Shown here: positions 50,825 through 61,184 of the stretch, one piece after another
Layout of the letters: every line of letters begins with the position of its first letter
Position numbering within the stretch: the first letter of the stretch is position 1
NCBI GenBank assembly: GCA_018268465.1
Contig: JAFDWN010000002.1
Coordinates: forward strand, 446,097-510,096
DNA from: Actinomycetota bacterium
GTDB lineage: Bacteria > Actinomycetota > Actinomycetes > Mycobacteriales > Mycobacteriaceae
Reading direction: 5' to 3'
Length of the DNA: 64,000 nt
The notes under the pieces: generated by a model
What the model saw: the letters and a program-made list of their open reading frames with translations, nothing else
Database searches by the model: none
Told to the model about the DNA's origin: nothing
Made by a program: the position numbers and the translations under genes

Positions 50825-51943
50825 ATGACATTTTCGCTGCGCGACTGGTTTCGCCAACCCGATCACTACTACTGGCTGACCGCGTTCCTCGCCGCCCGCG
50901 GGGCGCAGGCACGCACGTGCCGATTCATCGCGGCATCGCTGGTGGGCTTCGCCCTCGTGCTCGTCCTGTCGATGGGAAGTCCCGCGGGCCCCCACGGCCT
51001 GCCCGAACAGGTGATCGCAGTCGGCATCGCGGTGATCTGCCTGGCATTGGGGGTGGCCTGGCTGCGGCCGGGATGGCCGACGCGGACCCGCTCGACGTTT
51101 TTCGTGGTGATCGCCGCGCTGTGCGTCGCGGGAGCGAGCCTGGTCCAGTCCAGCCCGCTGTACGGGATGCTGGTCGGCGCCTGCTTCGCCGCGCTCAGCG
51201 GGTACATCGCGTTCTTCCACACCCCGCGGCTGATGTCGCTGAACATCGCGCTCGCGGGTGCCACCGCCGTCGCGCTCGCGATCCGGCTCGCCCAGACCGG
51301 CGATGTCGCCCTGGCCGTCTCCGCCCTGCTGTTTCTCATCGTGGTCAACTTCGCCACACCGCTGACCTGCCAGGCCCTGGTGCACCTCCTGGGCATCAAC
51401 GTGCTCAACACCGACATCGACCCCCTCACCGGCCTGTTCAACCGGGAGGCGTTCCTGCGGGCCGCGTCGGCGTTCATCGCCGCCCGCAATCGCGACGACG
51501 ACCGCTATCTGGTCATCGTGGTGGTCGACCTGGACAACTTCTCGCTGCTCACCCAGACGGACGGCCGCACCTCCGGTGAACGTGCCCGTGTCGCCGTCGG
51601 GCAGACCTTGCGCGAGACGACACGACACAACGCCGTCATCGCGCACGTCCCCGACTCGGAGTTCCTCATCGCCGACAGCTTCCCCACCACGGACAGCTCA
51701 GCGCTCGTCGAGCGGGTGCGCAGCGCGATCCGGACCACTCCCCCCAAGACGTCGGCCAGCATCGGCGTCGTCAGCACACCGCTGCGCGGGCTGGCCGAGC
51801 ATCCGCCCGAAGACGTCCTGGAGGAGCTGATCGACCTCGCCCGATCGGCGATGCGTCACGCCCGGCGGGCCGGAGGCAACCAGGCGCACTACATCATCGG
51901 GCCCTCGCTCGGAGCGCTCGACGGCGACGAGCCGCAGCACTGA
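50825..51943 (+). CDS. Membrane protein with degenerate GGDEF domain
   Basis: A 372-residue protein. Six hydrophobic helices (about 33-190) are followed by a GGDEF-like fold: LNTDIDPLTGLFNREAFLRA (the D-P-L-T-G-L-x-N-R-x-x-F entry motif), VIVVVDLDNFSLLTQ, then HVPDSEFLIAD where the GGDEF motif should be. The signature is reduced to P-D-S-E-F, so diguanylate cyclase activity is unlikely; it may bind c-di-GMP or act as a scaffold. ATG 50825 with GGGAG five bases upstream. It is convergent with purH, 29 bp between stops. Confidence 0.82.
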   Translation: MTFSLRDWFRQPDHYYWLTAFLAARGAQARTCRFIAASLVGFALVLVLSMGSPAGPHGLPEQVIAVGIAVICLALGVAWLRPGWPTRTRSTFFVVIAALCVAGASLVQSSPLYGMLVGACFAALSGYIAFFHTPRLMSLNIALAGATAVALAIRLAQTGDVALAVSALLFLIVVNFATPLTCQALVHLLGINVLNTDIDPLTGLFNREAFLRAASAFIAARNRDDDRYLVIVVVDLDNFSLLTQTDGRTSGERARVAVGQTLRETTRHNAVIAHVPDSEFLIADSFPTTDSSALVERVRSAIRTTPPKTSASIGVVSTPLRGLAEHPPEDVLEELIDLARSAMRHARRAGGNQAHYIIGPSLGALDGDEPQH

Positions 51944-51952
51944 CACCGCGCA

Positions 51953-51971
51953 CGTCCGGCCGTGCCGGACG
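51953..51971. terminator. Possible hairpin between the GGDEF gene and purH
   Basis: An 8-bp stem CGTCCGGC/GCCGGACG with loop CGT in the short convergent gap, extendable by flanking GCGCA/TGCGC; there is no T tract, so function as a terminator is tentative. Confidence 0.4.
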
Positions 51972-51972
51972 G

Positions 51973-53559
51973 TCAGTGCGCGAAGTGGCGGGCCCCGGTG
52001 AGGTACAACGCGATCCCGGCTTTCTCGGCGGCCTCGGTGACGAGGTCGTCGCGCATCGATCCGCCCGGATGGACGATCGCGGTCACCCCGGCCTGGGTGA
52101 GCACCTCCAGACCGTCGGGGAACGGGAAGAACGCATCCGAGGCGGCGACGGCCCCGCGAACCCGCTCACCGGCGCGCTGAACCGCCAACCGGGCGGCATC
52201 GACCCTGTTCACCTGCCCCATCCCGACGCCGACGGTGGCGCCGTCGGATGCGACGACGATGGCGTTGGACTTGACCGCGCGGCACGTCCGCCAGGCGAAC
52301 GCCAGATCGGCGAGCGTCGCCGGGTCGGCGGGTGTCCCGGTGGCCAGGGTCCAGGCGGCCGGATCGTCGCCCGGCGCGTCGAGGGTGTCGCGCTGCTGCA
52401 GCAGCAGCCCGCCGCCCACCTGGCGGATCTCGACTCCATCGGTCGCCGGTTCGGACGCCACCAGGATGCGGATGTTCTTCTTGCGGGCCAGGATCTCCAC
52501 GGCGCCCGGCTCGTAGGCGGGCGCGATGATGACCTCGGTGAAGATGTCGGCCACCGTCTCGGCCATCTCGACGCTCACCGTGGTGTTGGCGGCGATCACC
52601 CCGCCGAACGCCGACAGCGGATCGCATTCGTGGGCCTTGCGGTGCGCGTCGGCGACGGACACCGAGGAGATGGCGATCCCGCACGGGTTGGCGTGTTTGA
52701 TGATGGCCACACACGTCTGCTGGTGGTCGAACGCGGCCCGCCACGCCGCGTCGGCATCGGTGTAGTTGTTGTAGGACATCTCTTTTCCGTGCAGCTGCTC
52801 GGCCTGGGCCAGACCGGGCCATGCCGAGTCGTCGCTGTACAGCGCCGCCCGCTGGTGCGGGTTCTCGCCGTAGCGCAGCACCGCGCTGCGCCGCCAGGTG
52901 CCCGCGAACCAGGCAGGCAGTTCGCCGGTCTCACCCTCGCGCGGGACCAGCGTCTCGCCCATCCAGGTCGCCACCGCCACGTCGTACTCGGCGGTGTGCC
53001 GAAATGCCAACGACGCCAGCTTTTTTCGTTCGGCAAGCGTGAACCCACCGGTCCGCACGGCGGCGAGCACGCCGTCGTATCCCAACGGGTCGACCACGAC
53101 CGCGACGCTGGGGTGGTTCTTGGCGGCCGCGCGCACCATCGACGGTCCGCCGATGTCGATCTGCTCCACACATTCGTCGACCGACGCACCGGATGCCACG
53201 GTTTCGCTGAACGGGTAGAGGTTGACCACCACGAGATCGAAGGGTTCGATGCCGAATTCGGCGAGGGCGGCGAGGTGTTCGGGTTTGCGGGTGTCGGCGA
53301 GCAGACCACCGTGCACGTGCGGGTGCAGCGTCTTGACGCGGCCGTCGAGTATCTCGGGGAAGCCGGTGACAGCGTCCACCGGGGTGACCGGAATACCGGT
53401 TTCGGCAATGGTTTTCGCCGTGGAGCCGGTGGAGACGATGACCACCCCGGCGTCGTGCAGACCTTGGGCGAGCCCGATCAGTCCGGTCTTGTCGTACACA
53501 CTGATCAACGCGCGGCGGATCGCCTTCTTCGCGTTCGGGTGCCCTTGGGGGCTGCTCAT
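51973..53559 (-). CDS. purH: Bifunctional AICAR transformylase/IMP cyclohydrolase
   Basis: A 528-residue enzyme for the last two steps of de novo IMP synthesis. N-terminal cyclohydrolase domain: [50 protein letters not shown]-terminal transformylase: [35 protein letters not shown] (the KHANPCG active-site loop), [20 protein letters not shown] and the terminal [20 protein letters not shown]. The ATG overlaps the purN stop (ATGA), so the two purine genes are coupled. Confidence 0.96.
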   Translation of the reverse strand: MSSPQGHPNAKKAIRRALISVYDKTGLIGLAQGLHDAGVVIVSTGSTAKTIAETGIPVTPVDAVTGFPEILDGRVKTLHPHVHGGLLADTRKPEHLAALAEFGIEPFDLVVVNLYPFSETVASGASVDECVEQIDIGGPSMVRAAAKNHPSVAVVVDPLGYDGVLAAVRTGGFTLAERKKLASLAFRHTAEYDVAVATWMGETLVPREGETGELPAWFAGTWRRSAVLRYGENPHQRAALYSDDSAWPGLAQAEQLHGKEMSYNNYTDADAAWRAAFDHQQTCVAIIKHANPCGIAISSVSVADAHRKAHECDPLSAFGGVIAANTTVSVEMAETVADIFTEVIIAPAYEPGAVEILARKKNIRILVASEPATDGVEIRQVGGGLLLQQRDTLDAPGDDPAAWTLATGTPADPATLADLAFAWRTCRAVKSNAIVVASDGATVGVGMGQVNRVDAARLAVQRAGERVRGAVAASDAFFPFPDGLEVLTQAGVTAIVHPGGSMRDDLVTEAAEKAGIALYLTGARHFAH

Positions 53560-54185
53560 CCTATGGTCGCCTTTCGTCCAGTCCAGGTCACGCCGCGCGT
53601 CGCGAGCGCGGCCACGACATCCACCAGTAGTCGCCGCTCGACGACTTTGATCCGTTCGTGCAGGGCCGCCTCGTCGTCACCGTCGAGCACCGCCACCGCC
53701 TGCTGGGCCAGGATTGGTCCGGTGTCCATGCCCGCGTCGACCAGATGCACCGTGCAGCCGGTCACGCGGACACCGTAGGCCAGTGCCTCGGCGACCCCGT
53801 GGGTGCCGGGAAAGGCGGGTAACAGCGCCGGGTGGGTATTGACGACCCGGCCCGCGAAACGGGACAGAAACTGCGATCCGAGTATCTTCATGAAGCCCGC
53901 GGAGACCACCAGGTCGGGCTGGTGCGCCGCGGTCGCCTCGGTCAGCGCCACGTCCCAGGCCCGCCGGTCGGGGTGGTCCCCCAGACGTACCGTGAATCCC
54001 GGCAGCGCGGCGTCCGCGGCGATTCCGAGTGCGGCGCACTCGCGATCGGCACCCACTGCGACCACCCGGGCGGGATAGTCGCCGACGGCGGCATCCAGTA
54101 GCGAAGACAGCAACGAACCGGTGCCCGAGGCCAGAACCACCAGCCGCGCAGGCGCGCTCGGCGGTACGTGAAGGGGTTGCTGCAC
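53556..54185 (-). CDS. purN: Phosphoribosylglycinamide formyltransferase
   Basis: A 209-residue GAR transformylase using 10-formyl-THF. [20 protein letters not shown] gives the phosphate-binding loop; active-site residues Asn, His and Asp are in [18 protein letters not shown] and [23 protein letters not shown] 54185 gives [11 protein letters not shown], matching the conserved start of mycobacterial PurN; the open frame upstream is discarded because it enters perM. It is 10 bp downstream of perM and overlaps purH, so perM-purN-purH likely form one transcript. Confidence 0.95.
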   Translation of the reverse strand: MQQPLHVPPSAPARLVVLASGTGSLLSSLLDAAVGDYPARVVAVGADRECAALGIAADAALPGFTVRLGDHPDRRAWDVALTEATAAHQPDLVVSAGFMKILGSQFLSRFAGRVVNTHPALLPAFPGTHGVAEALAYGVRVTGCTVHLVDAGMDTGPILAQQAVAVLDGDDEAALHERIKVVERRLLVDVVAALATRGVTWTGRKATIG

Positions 54186-54195
54186 TCGCAGCAGC

Positions 54196-55704
54196 CTAGT
54201 CGGCCGTTCCGCGGGGCCGATCGGCGGACGGGCCGGGCGCCGCGTCGTCCCGGTCGGCGGCGTCGACGAAGTAGTGCTCCTCGGGATCGTCTCCGGGGTG
54301 CAGGGGTTGCGCGGCCTCACGCGCCGGCGCCGCCGCGGCCGACCGCGGCACGCCGGCGTCGGGGCCGGGGTGCGGCTCCAGTTCGGCGTCGAGGACGTCG
54401 ACGTCCCCGGGTTCGGGCTGAGGTTCGGGGTCGGCATCCGGGTCGGGGTCGGGCTCGGGGTCCGGCTCGGGGTCGGGGTCCGCCGGGATCGACACCGCGG
54501 TGGGTTCCTGGTTCTGCTCCGGTTCCGGTTCGGCGGCTTCCGGCGGCGGCTCGGCCGGGTGTGATACCCGTGCGGGTCGCCGGGCGATGCCGCCCGTCAT
54601 CGCGACGGTGAGGCCGCCGATGCCGGCGAACCACAGGAACACGGCGGGACCGAAGGTGGTGTGGTCGACGCCGACGTCGCCGAAGTTGCCCAGCCGGCCG
54701 CCACCCGCGACACCGAGCAGCGCCATCGTCGCCGCGGCCAGCAGCGATGCGACCAGCAGTTTGGCTATCGCGGCGGGTAGCGGCAGCGGGCGGCGTGCGC
54801 TCTGCTGCCCGACCGCCACCGCGGCGACCGCGGCGATGATCAGCAGCGCCACCCACACCGGCCCCAGCGGCGGAGTCGGCACCGCGGCGAGCACCGGCAG
54901 CGCCGGAACGTCGCCGCCCAACACCGTGAAGGAACTGAACGTCGCCAGTCCGACGTGTGCGCTGGATCCGACGGCCACCGCGGAGGTGCCGACGATCACG
55001 TTGGGTGCGTAGAGCGCCGACAACACGGTCAGGCTGAACTGCCCGAACACCGAGTCGGTGATGGCGTACAGGTCGTGCATCGTGCCCCAGTGCACCATCA
55101 GCGACCCGGCCGTCACCGCACCGGACAGACCCACCAGCGCGAGCACACCCGCAGCGGCGGCCCGGAACGCATCCGGCAGCCAGCCGGGCAGCGGTGTGGC
55201 GCGCACCGTGCGCCGACCCACGCGCATCCCGACGCCGATCGCCGCACCGACGGCATGCACCGCCAGGACTCCGCCGAACGCCCGCAGCGCGTTGGGGGTC
55301 TGCAGTTCGGTGAGCACCGAAGCCGCGTCGTGGATCACCGCGAGCGCGATGGCGGCGATGAGCAGCGGGCCGCCCAGCGCGGAGGCGACGACCCATCGGA
55401 TGACGAACCATGACGCGCGCGGCGACGTCGCGGCGGCGGTGGTGCGTGCCGTCCCCCACACCATCGCCAGCACCGGCAGGAGCGGCATCACGCCCAGTTC
55501 GCGGCCCCCGATGGAGACGGGCACCTGATGGACGCCGAGCCACATGCTGGCGATGGCGCCGAACGCGCCGGTCATATCGCTGTTGGCGATGAGCAGCTGC
55601 AGCAGCACCACCGCGGCGATGACGACCAGCGCGACGATCGACGGCCCGAACGCAACCCGAAGCAGCTCACGCGCCTGACGTGTGCCGACTGGCCGGTTGC
55701 TCAC
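54196..55704 (-). CDS. perM: PerM-like integral membrane protein (DUF6350)
   Basis: A 502-residue protein. About ten hydrophobic helices lie between residues 15 and 380, followed by a long acidic, Pro/Glu/Asp-rich cytoplasmic tail ([18 protein letters not shown] type, about 395-460). This is the Rv0955/PerM architecture and location. PerM supports cell division under acidic and low-magnesium stress through FtsB in M. tuberculosis. GTG 55704 follows AGGAG by 11 bases. The tail length is probably species-specific. Confidence 0.85.
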   Translation of the reverse strand: MSNRPVGTRQARELLRVAFGPSIVALVVIAAVVLLQLLIANSDMTGAFGAIASMWLGVHQVPVSIGGRELGVMPLLPVLAMVWGTARTTAAATSPRASWFVIRWVVASALGGPLLIAAIALAVIHDAASVLTELQTPNALRAFGGVLAVHAVGAAIGVGMRVGRRTVRATPLPGWLPDAFRAAAAGVLALVGLSGAVTAGSLMVHWGTMHDLYAITDSVFGQFSLTVLSALYAPNVIVGTSAVAVGSSAHVGLATFSSFTVLGGDVPALPVLAAVPTPPLGPVWVALLIIAAVAAVAVGQQSARRPLPLPAAIAKLLVASLLAAATMALLGVAGGGRLGNFGDVGVDHTTFGPAVFLWFAGIGGLTVAMTGGIARRPARVSHPAEPPPEAAEPEPEQNQEPTAVSIPADPDPEPDPEPDPDPDADPEPQPEPGDVDVLDAELEPHPGPDAGVPRSAAAAPAREAAQPLHPGDDPEEHYFVDAADRDDAAPGPSADRPRGTAD

Positions 55705-55818
55705 GTGCTGGGCCGCTCCTCGCGCAGGCTGCGACGCGACCGTTGCTCGTCGCGTCCGCGGTAGGACATCTGCTCGCCGTGCACGGGGCTGGTACCCCTC
55801 ACGCACGCGCGGCCCAGC

Positions 55819-56751
55819 TTACGACGAGGACGGCCCGGATTGCTGTGAGGACTGCGACGACGGTGACGGCGGTTGCGGTTGCTGGGGCGGCTGGCTCGGC
55901 ACCTGGGTGGTCGGCGCCGAACTGGCCGACTGCTGGCGCTGGGGCTGGCCGTAGGTCGGGAAACCGGTCGGAGGTGTCGGTGGGCCGCTGTGCGATCCGA
56001 GCGCGGGGAAGCCGCCGGTGGTGGGACCCGACGAGTACCCGCCCCCGTACTGCGACGGGTAGCCGGACCGCTGCGGCGGCGCGGCGGAATGCTGGGGGCC
56101 CTGGTGCTGCGGCGGCGGGGGCGGCTGCGGCGCCTGATGCTGGGGCTGGCCGGGGTGCGGCTGGCCGTAGTACGACCCAGGTCCCCCGTACTGGCCGTAC
56201 TGCTGCGGAGGCTGCTGCTCGTAACTGGGGCGCGGCGCCGGCGCGGAGAGCACACCGGCGTCGAAGAGCAACGCGGCCACCGCCGTCGCCACCTGCAGCA
56301 GGGTGAACGCGATCACGAGATAGAGGCCCCAGCCGATGCCGGCTTCGCCGGGCTTGCTGATGACGTCCCCGATCACCAGCAGGAACGCCACCGTCGAAAT
56401 CGCCGCGACGACCGCGTAGAAGCCCTTCTGCTTGGGCAGCACGCTCATCCCGGCCAGCGCGCCCGCCAGGATCGACGCCACCACAGCGAGGCCGAGACCC
56501 AGGGTGGTCCCGCTGGTGGCGCCGACGGGGAAGTCCGTGCTGGGGACGGTGAACATGGGCCCGAAGGACGCCAGGTAGACCAGCAACCCGAGCACCGCGG
56601 TGGCGACGGTGAGGTAGAAGGGCAGCTTGCCGGGGCCGTCCTCGGCGGGCGCCGCTTCCGGCGCCTTTCCGAAGCGCTGGGCGGGCGCGGCGAACTGGGT
56701 GGTCGGCTGCTGACCGGGCGGATATCCGGGGCTACCGGGCGAGTAGGTCAT
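55819..56751 (-). CDS. DUF5336 membrane protein (34-kDa antigen homologue)
   Basis: A 310-residue protein. A short Pro/Gly-rich N-terminus is followed by four helices (about 44-67, 83-105, 112-132, 143-165), then a long Pro/Gln/Tyr/Gly-rich disordered tail with repeated P-x-Q and YGG units. It corresponds to Rv0954 and the M. avium paratuberculosis 34-kDa antigen; the function is unknown, although its position next to perM is conserved. ATG 56751 has GGAGAGG upstream. Simple-sequence DNA in the tail (GCTGC-rich) creates open frames on the other strand. Confidence 0.85.
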   Translation of the reverse strand: MTYSPGSPGYPPGQQPTTQFAAPAQRFGKAPEAAPAEDGPGKLPFYLTVATAVLGLLVYLASFGPMFTVPSTDFPVGATSGTTLGLGLAVVASILAGALAGMSVLPKQKGFYAVVAAISTVAFLLVIGDVISKPGEAGIGWGLYLVIAFTLLQVATAVAALLFDAGVLSAPAPRPSYEQQPPQQYGQYGGPGSYYGQPHPGQPQHQAPQPPPPPQHQGPQHSAAPPQRSGYPSQYGGGYSSGPTTGGFPALGSHSGPPTPPTGFPTYGQPQRQQSASSAPTTQVPSQPPQQPQPPSPSSQSSQQSGPSSS

Positions 56752-56899
56752 GACCTCTCCTGTGCTGGTCGGGCGTTCGGATCGCGGGCACACCAGGGCA
56801 TGCTCACTCCGAGCGCCTGAGCGGTTCGACCACCCACGCTAGCGCACGCGCGCACACCCACGGCGAGCGACGAGCGGGCTAGATCTGACCGTGACCTTC

Positions 56900-58030
56900 T
56901 CAGGCCGACACCAGCACCGGGGTATCCGCCGAATCCCGTTCGGCTTCCTCGATTTCGCGTACCAGCGGCAGCACCTTGGCGCCGAAGTACTCGATTTCCT
57001 CCTGGAAGTGCAGGAAGCCGCCCAGGATCAGGTCGACACCCCGTTTGCGGTACGCCGCAACACGTTCCGCGATCTGCTCCGGCGTCCCGATCAGCTGGGT
57101 ACGGAAACCGTCGTTGTACTGCACAAGGTCCTCGAACGTCGAGTCCGCCCACATTCCCCTGCGGTCGCGGGTGGCGTTGCCGGCCTGTTGCACGGCGTCG
57201 CGGAACCCCTCGACCGCGGGCCGGTTGGCCTTCGCCACGATCTCACGCAGGGTGTCTTTCGCCTCTTTCTCCGTGTCGCGGGCGATGATGAAGCCGTTGA
57301 GGCCGAATCTGACCTCCCGCCCCGCGTTCCTGGCGTGGTCGCGGACCTCGACGACCTGCTCGGTGACGCCGTCGAAGTCCTTTCCGTTGGAGAAGTACCA
57401 GTCGGCGTAGTAGCCGCCGTTGCGACGTGCGGCCGTGGAGTTTCCACCCTGGAAGAGTTCCGGGTTGGGCCGTTCGGCGGTGTTGAGCGGTTTGGGTTTG
57501 AGGGTGAAGTCGTGGATCCGGTAGAAGTCACCCCGGAAATCGACGTTGTCGTTCGTCCAGATTTTGCGCAGGACCTGCAGGAACTCCGCGCTCCGGCGGT
57601 AACGCTCGTCGTGTTCGAGCCACGGTTCGCCCAGATGGGTGAACTCGTCCTTGAACCACCCCGACACCACGTTGACCGCGAACCGGCCGCCGGACAGGTG
57701 GTCGGCGGTCGCGCCGAGTTTGGCGAGGACCGCGGGTTGCCACAGTCCGGGATGGACCGCGGCGATGACTTTGAGCCGTTGCGTGGCCAGCAGCAGCGCA
57801 AGGCTGAAGCTGGTGGATTCGTGCTGGTACTCCGCGCCGTAGCTGGCTTCGTACCGAACCTGTGACAGGGCGTATTCGAAGCCGTTGTTCTCCGCGGTCC
57901 TGGCCAGCCTGACGTTGTAGTCGTAGCTCCAGTCCGTGCGCTGCTCGATGTCGCTGGTCACCAGGCCGCCGCTGACGTTGGGCACCCAGTACGCGAACTT
58001 GACGTGGTCGGCGATGCGTTCGGTCGTCAT
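56900..58030 (-). CDS. sfnG: FMNH2-dependent dimethylsulfone monooxygenase
   Basis: A 376-residue class C flavin monooxygenase (luciferase-like fold). The start FAYWVPNVSGGLVTSDIEQR and later ASYGAEYQHESTSFSLALLL, VIAAVHPGLWQPAVLAKLGA and RFAVNVVSGWFKDEFTHLGE match SfnG, which converts dimethylsulfone to methanesulfinate. It requires a separate flavin reductase (none nearby). ATG 58030 (MTTERIADHV) is the likely start. It follows a membrane protein gene on the same strand, with 57 bp between them. A role in sulfur scavenging is expected under sulfate limitation. Confidence 0.9.
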   Translation of the reverse strand: MTTERIADHVKFAYWVPNVSGGLVTSDIEQRTDWSYDYNVRLARTAENNGFEYALSQVRYEASYGAEYQHESTSFSLALLLATQRLKVIAAVHPGLWQPAVLAKLGATADHLSGGRFAVNVVSGWFKDEFTHLGEPWLEHDERYRRSAEFLQVLRKIWTNDNVDFRGDFYRIHDFTLKPKPLNTAERPNPELFQGGNSTAARRNGGYYADWYFSNGKDFDGVTEQVVEVRDHARNAGREVRFGLNGFIIARDTEKEAKDTLREIVAKANRPAVEGFRDAVQQAGNATRDRRGMWADSTFEDLVQYNDGFRTQLIGTPEQIAERVAAYRKRGVDLILGGFLHFQEEIEYFGAKVLPLVREIEEAERDSADTPVLVSA

Positions 58031-58087
58031 GGAGTGCCATGACAGCACCCGCACCGGCGACCGTCGCGGGTAACGCTCGCGCTGAAC

Positions 58088-58636
58088 TTATCCCGTCCCG
58101 GTGGCGGGCACCGCCTCGGCGGCGATGTCGCCGATGGCGCCGCCGGCGACATGGCGCGCGCCGGGCCGGATCGCCAGGAATCGGCGGAACTTCTCGTAGC
58201 TGAGGATGGTGCAGACGTAGAAGACGATGTCGGCGACGAATCCCCCGACCACCCATCCGAGCAGGACGTGATTGAGGTACACCGGGCCGGCGTAGATGAG
58301 TGCCGGCCGGACGATGAGGCTGTCGATCGCCTCGGCGGGGCCGAACTCGAGGGCGAGGCTGCGCAGGGCGAGCAGGTGGGACATCCCGGCACGTACCAGT
58401 CGCGACAGGTGCTCCTGCCCGGGGGCCGACCAGCGCACCGCGTTCACATAGGCCGGGGCGTAGTAACCCACCGAGGAGCCGATCGTCGCGGCGACCGCTG
58501 CCGCCGCGAGCGAGTCCGTCCACAAGTAGACAACTGCCGCAGCGCCGAGTTCACCGATCCACCCGGCGATCTCCAACGGCAGATACCGCCGCAGCCACTC
58601 GGTGGCCTTGGCGCGATATGAACGGGTCGCCTCCAT
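58088..58636 (-). CDS. Membrane protein of unknown function
   Basis: A 182-residue protein with three or four hydrophobic segments (about 22-40, 42-65, 107-130, 130-147) and basic flanks: EIAGWIGELGAAAVVYLWTD, SSVGYYAPAYVNAVRWSAPG, GPVYLNHVLLGWVVGGFVAD. I recognise no family. It is directly upstream of sfnG and could be cotranscribed. ATG 58636 is unsupported by a strong ribosome-binding site. Confidence 0.6.
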   Translation of the reverse strand: MEATRSYRAKATEWLRRYLPLEIAGWIGELGAAAVVYLWTDSLAAAAVAATIGSSVGYYAPAYVNAVRWSAPGQEHLSRLVRAGMSHLLALRSLALEFGPAEAIDSLIVRPALIYAGPVYLNHVLLGWVVGGFVADIVFYVCTILSYEKFRRFLAIRPGARHVAGGAIGDIAAEAVPATGTG

Positions 58637-58784
58637 GACGCGACTGTCGTCGCCCGCGCGGACGCCGTCGCGCGTAGCGCGCTACCCGAAACGGCGCGGG
58701 TCGACTACGTGGCGGCGACGCGGGGCGCAGGCGAATGACCGCCCACCCTTGCCCGTCAGACTGGAACACGTTCTAATTCTTGGC

Positions 58785-59633
58785 ATGGATTACGGGCTCG
58801 TTCTGTTCACCAGCGACCGCGGCATCACCCCGGCCGCGGCGGCCGCGCTCGCCGACGCGCACGGGTTCACCACCTTCTACGTGCCCGAACACACCCACAT
58901 CCCGGTGAAACGACAGGCCGCCCACCCGACGACTGGCGACGAGACATTGCCCGACGACCGGTACATGCGCACGCTCGACCCCTGGGTGGCGCTGGGGACC
59001 GCCTGCGCGGTGACCTCGCGCGTGCGCTTGTCGACGGCGGTGGCGCTGCCCGTGGAGCACGACCCGATCACGCTGGCCAAGTCGATCGCCACCCTGGATC
59101 ACCTGTCCGGAGGCCGGGTCAGTCTGGGTGTCGGATTCGGCTGGAACACCGACGAACTCACCGACCACGGGGTGCCGCCCGGACGGCGGCGCACCATGTT
59201 GCGCGAGTATCTCGAAGCGATGCGGGCGCTGTGGACCGAGGAGGAAGCCTCCTACGAAGGGGAATTCGTGAATTTCGGGCCGTCCTGGGCCTGGCCGAAG
59301 CCCGTGCAGCAGCACATCCCCGTGCTGGTCGGTGCGGCAGGCACGGAGAAGAACTTCCGGTGGATCGCCAAATCCGCCGACGGGTGGATCACCACACCGC
59401 GCGACGTCGACATCGACACGCCCGTCAAGATCCTGCAGGACACCTGGGCCGCCGCGGGCCGAGACGGCGCACCGCAGATCGTGGCCCTGGACATCAGACC
59501 CGATCCCGACAAGCTGGCGCGGTGGGCCGACGCCGGGGTGACCGAGGTGCTGTTCGGGCTTCCGGACCGCTCCGCCGACGAGGTCGCGGCCTACGTGGAA
59601 CGTCTGGCGGGGAAACTCTCCGCGACGGTGTAG
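58785..59633 (+). CDS. LLM-class F420-dependent oxidoreductase
   Basis: A 282-residue luciferase-like protein. DYGLVLFTSDRGITPAAAAA, GFTTFYVPEHTHIPVKRQAA, LDHLSGGRVSLGVGFGWNTD and VQQHIPVLVGAAGTEKNFRW identify a TIGR03619-like F420 family. Such enzymes transfer hydride between coenzyme F420 and a small substrate, typically in mycobacterial detoxification or secondary metabolism. Counterpart of Rv0953c. ATG 58785 is preferred; a longer frame (to 58602) opposes the neighbouring membrane gene. Divergent from that gene. Confidence 0.85.
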   Translation: MDYGLVLFTSDRGITPAAAAALADAHGFTTFYVPEHTHIPVKRQAAHPTTGDETLPDDRYMRTLDPWVALGTACAVTSRVRLSTAVALPVEHDPITLAKSIATLDHLSGGRVSLGVGFGWNTDELTDHGVPPGRRRTMLREYLEAMRALWTEEEASYEGEFVNFGPSWAWPKPVQQHIPVLVGAAGTEKNFRWIAKSADGWITTPRDVDIDTPVKILQDTWAAAGRDGAPQIVALDIRPDPDKLARWADAGVTEVLFGLPDRSADEVAAYVERLAGKLSATV

Positions 59634-59660
59634 GCGGCGCTGCCCGCGCCGGCGGACCCG

Positions 59661-61184
59661 TCAGGCCGGCGAGGCGCGGTTGACGCGGTCGTCCGACCGG
59701 ACGACGATCGGCGCGCCGAGCGGGTCGCCGTCACTCATCAGGGCGACGAGGTCGTCGTCGGTGGTGACGGCCAGGAATCGGCGGTCATCCGAATCGAGCC
59801 GTCCGACAATCACTCCGGTGCGTGCCTCCCAGTCGTAACGCACCGAGTATGTCTCGATCGTGGCGGCACCGTCGGCCGCTCGCACGTGCGGCACCGTGGG
59901 CAGTGCGGCGACGTCGTCCCGCAGCGCGGCGCTGCGGTCGGGTGACCATTCGGCCGGCAGCGCCGAGTACACGCCGGCCGAATACTTGCTCAGGATGCCG
60001 CCGTTGGCGCCGACGAGACCGAAACTTCCTGGCTTATCCCTCATTTCGCCGACCACCTCGGCGATGGCATGCATCGAGTAGTTGTTACCCGGGCCACCGA
60101 AGTAGGGCAGCCCGCCGGTGAGGGTGAGTCCCCGCGGATCGCCGGTGGACAGTCCCAGCGCGTCACAGACCGCGAACACCGCGATCGGAAAGCAGCTGTA
60201 GAGGTCGAGGACCTCGAGGTCGTCCATGCCGATCCCCGCGACTCGCAGTGCCTCGCGGATCGCCAGGGCCGCCGCGGGATTCGCACCGAGGTCGGCGCGC
60301 TGCAGCAGGGGCTGCTCCACCGCATCGGCATGGCCGTGTAGGTAAACCCACTTCTCGTCGGCCACGCCGAGCCGACGTGCTGCGGCGACGGACATCACCA
60401 GCACGGCCGCGCCCTGGTTCACCTGGTCACGCGCGACGAGAAGCCGGGGATAGGGATCACAGATCATCCGGTTGTCGGCGGTGATCGTCACCAGTTCGTC
60501 GACATCGCGTTGCACCGGCGAGGACGAAAACGGGTTCTTGGCGGCGACTTTGGTGAACGGTGCGAACAGTTCGCCCATCGCGCGGCGGTACCCGGCGACG
60601 TCGAGGCCCAGCCGCCGGCGGCGGGCGTTCTCCAGCGCCCCGTACTGCGCGGGCGCGCCGAGCAGACCGTGCCTGACCGCGTACTCGTCGATGAAGGTCT
60701 CGAAGCCGTAGCCGCGGTCCTCCAGTTGCCCGTCGACGGTTTCGGTGAAGTCGGGCTTGTCGGCGCGCCCGGCGAAGAACTTCTCGGTGGACCCGGTCTC
60801 CGAGCCGAACAGCAGCGCGACGTCGAGCTCACCGCGTGCGATCGCGCCCGCGAACTCCGTGACGATCTTCTGCGGTCCTTGTCCCCCAACGGGTTCCAGT
60901 ACCGCCCTGGCAGGTTGCGCCCCCAGCCTGCGAGCCACCGAGCGCGGATAGTTCGACGACGCCCCCAACGGAGGTGTGCCGGGGCCGGAGATCTCGAACG
61001 GCCGGATACCGACGACGACGTCGACCGTCTCGGCCGCGCGCGACGCGCCGCTGTCCGCGAGTGCGGAGCGCGCCGCCGCGGTGGCGACGTCCACCGCAGA
61101 CATGCCCCGGTACCCGGATTCGTCGATGCGTTCCGTGAACTGTCCGACGCCGACGATGACCGGGGTACGCGGGTCGACCGCCAC
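59661..61184 (-). CDS. Thiolase-like protein (SCP-x/lipid-transfer type)
   Basis: A 507-residue thiolase-superfamily protein: RTPVIVGVGQFTERIDESGY at the start, then a central insertion, LEVLDLYSCFPIAVFAVCDA, and LTGGLPYFGGPGNNYSMHAI containing the conserved His region. The usual nucleophilic Cys segment near residue 90 is replaced by VLEPVGGQGPQKIVTEFAGA, lacking Cys, so it is not a classical thiolase; it could be a non-catalytic or aldolase-type partner. ATG 61184 is divergent from the TetR gene across twin palindromes, so it is a likely target of that repressor. Confidence 0.82.
   Translation of the reverse strand: MAVDPRTPVIVGVGQFTERIDESGYRGMSAVDVATAAARSALADSGASRAAETVDVVVGIRPFEISGPGTPPLGASSNYPRSVARRLGAQPARAVLEPVGGQGPQKIVTEFAGAIARGELDVALLFGSETGSTEKFFAGRADKPDFTETVDGQLEDRGYGFETFIDEYAVRHGLLGAPAQYGALENARRRRLGLDVAGYRRAMGELFAPFTKVAAKNPFSSSPVQRDVDELVTITADNRMICDPYPRLLVARDQVNQGAAVLVMSVAAARRLGVADEKWVYLHGHADAVEQPLLQRADLGANPAAALAIREALRVAGIGMDDLEVLDLYSCFPIAVFAVCDALGLSTGDPRGLTLTGGLPYFGGPGNNYSMHAIAEVVGEMRDKPGSFGLVGANGGILSKYSAGVYSALPAEWSPDRSAALRDDVAALPTVPHVRAADGAATIETYSVRYDWEARTGVIVGRLDSDDRRFLAVTTDDDLVALMSDGDPLGAPIVVRSDDRVNRASPA

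Noticed and set aside
54370-54560. Acidic dipeptide-coding repeat as a separate repeat element
   Set aside because: It is the low-complexity PDPE-type tail of PerM, not an independent element.
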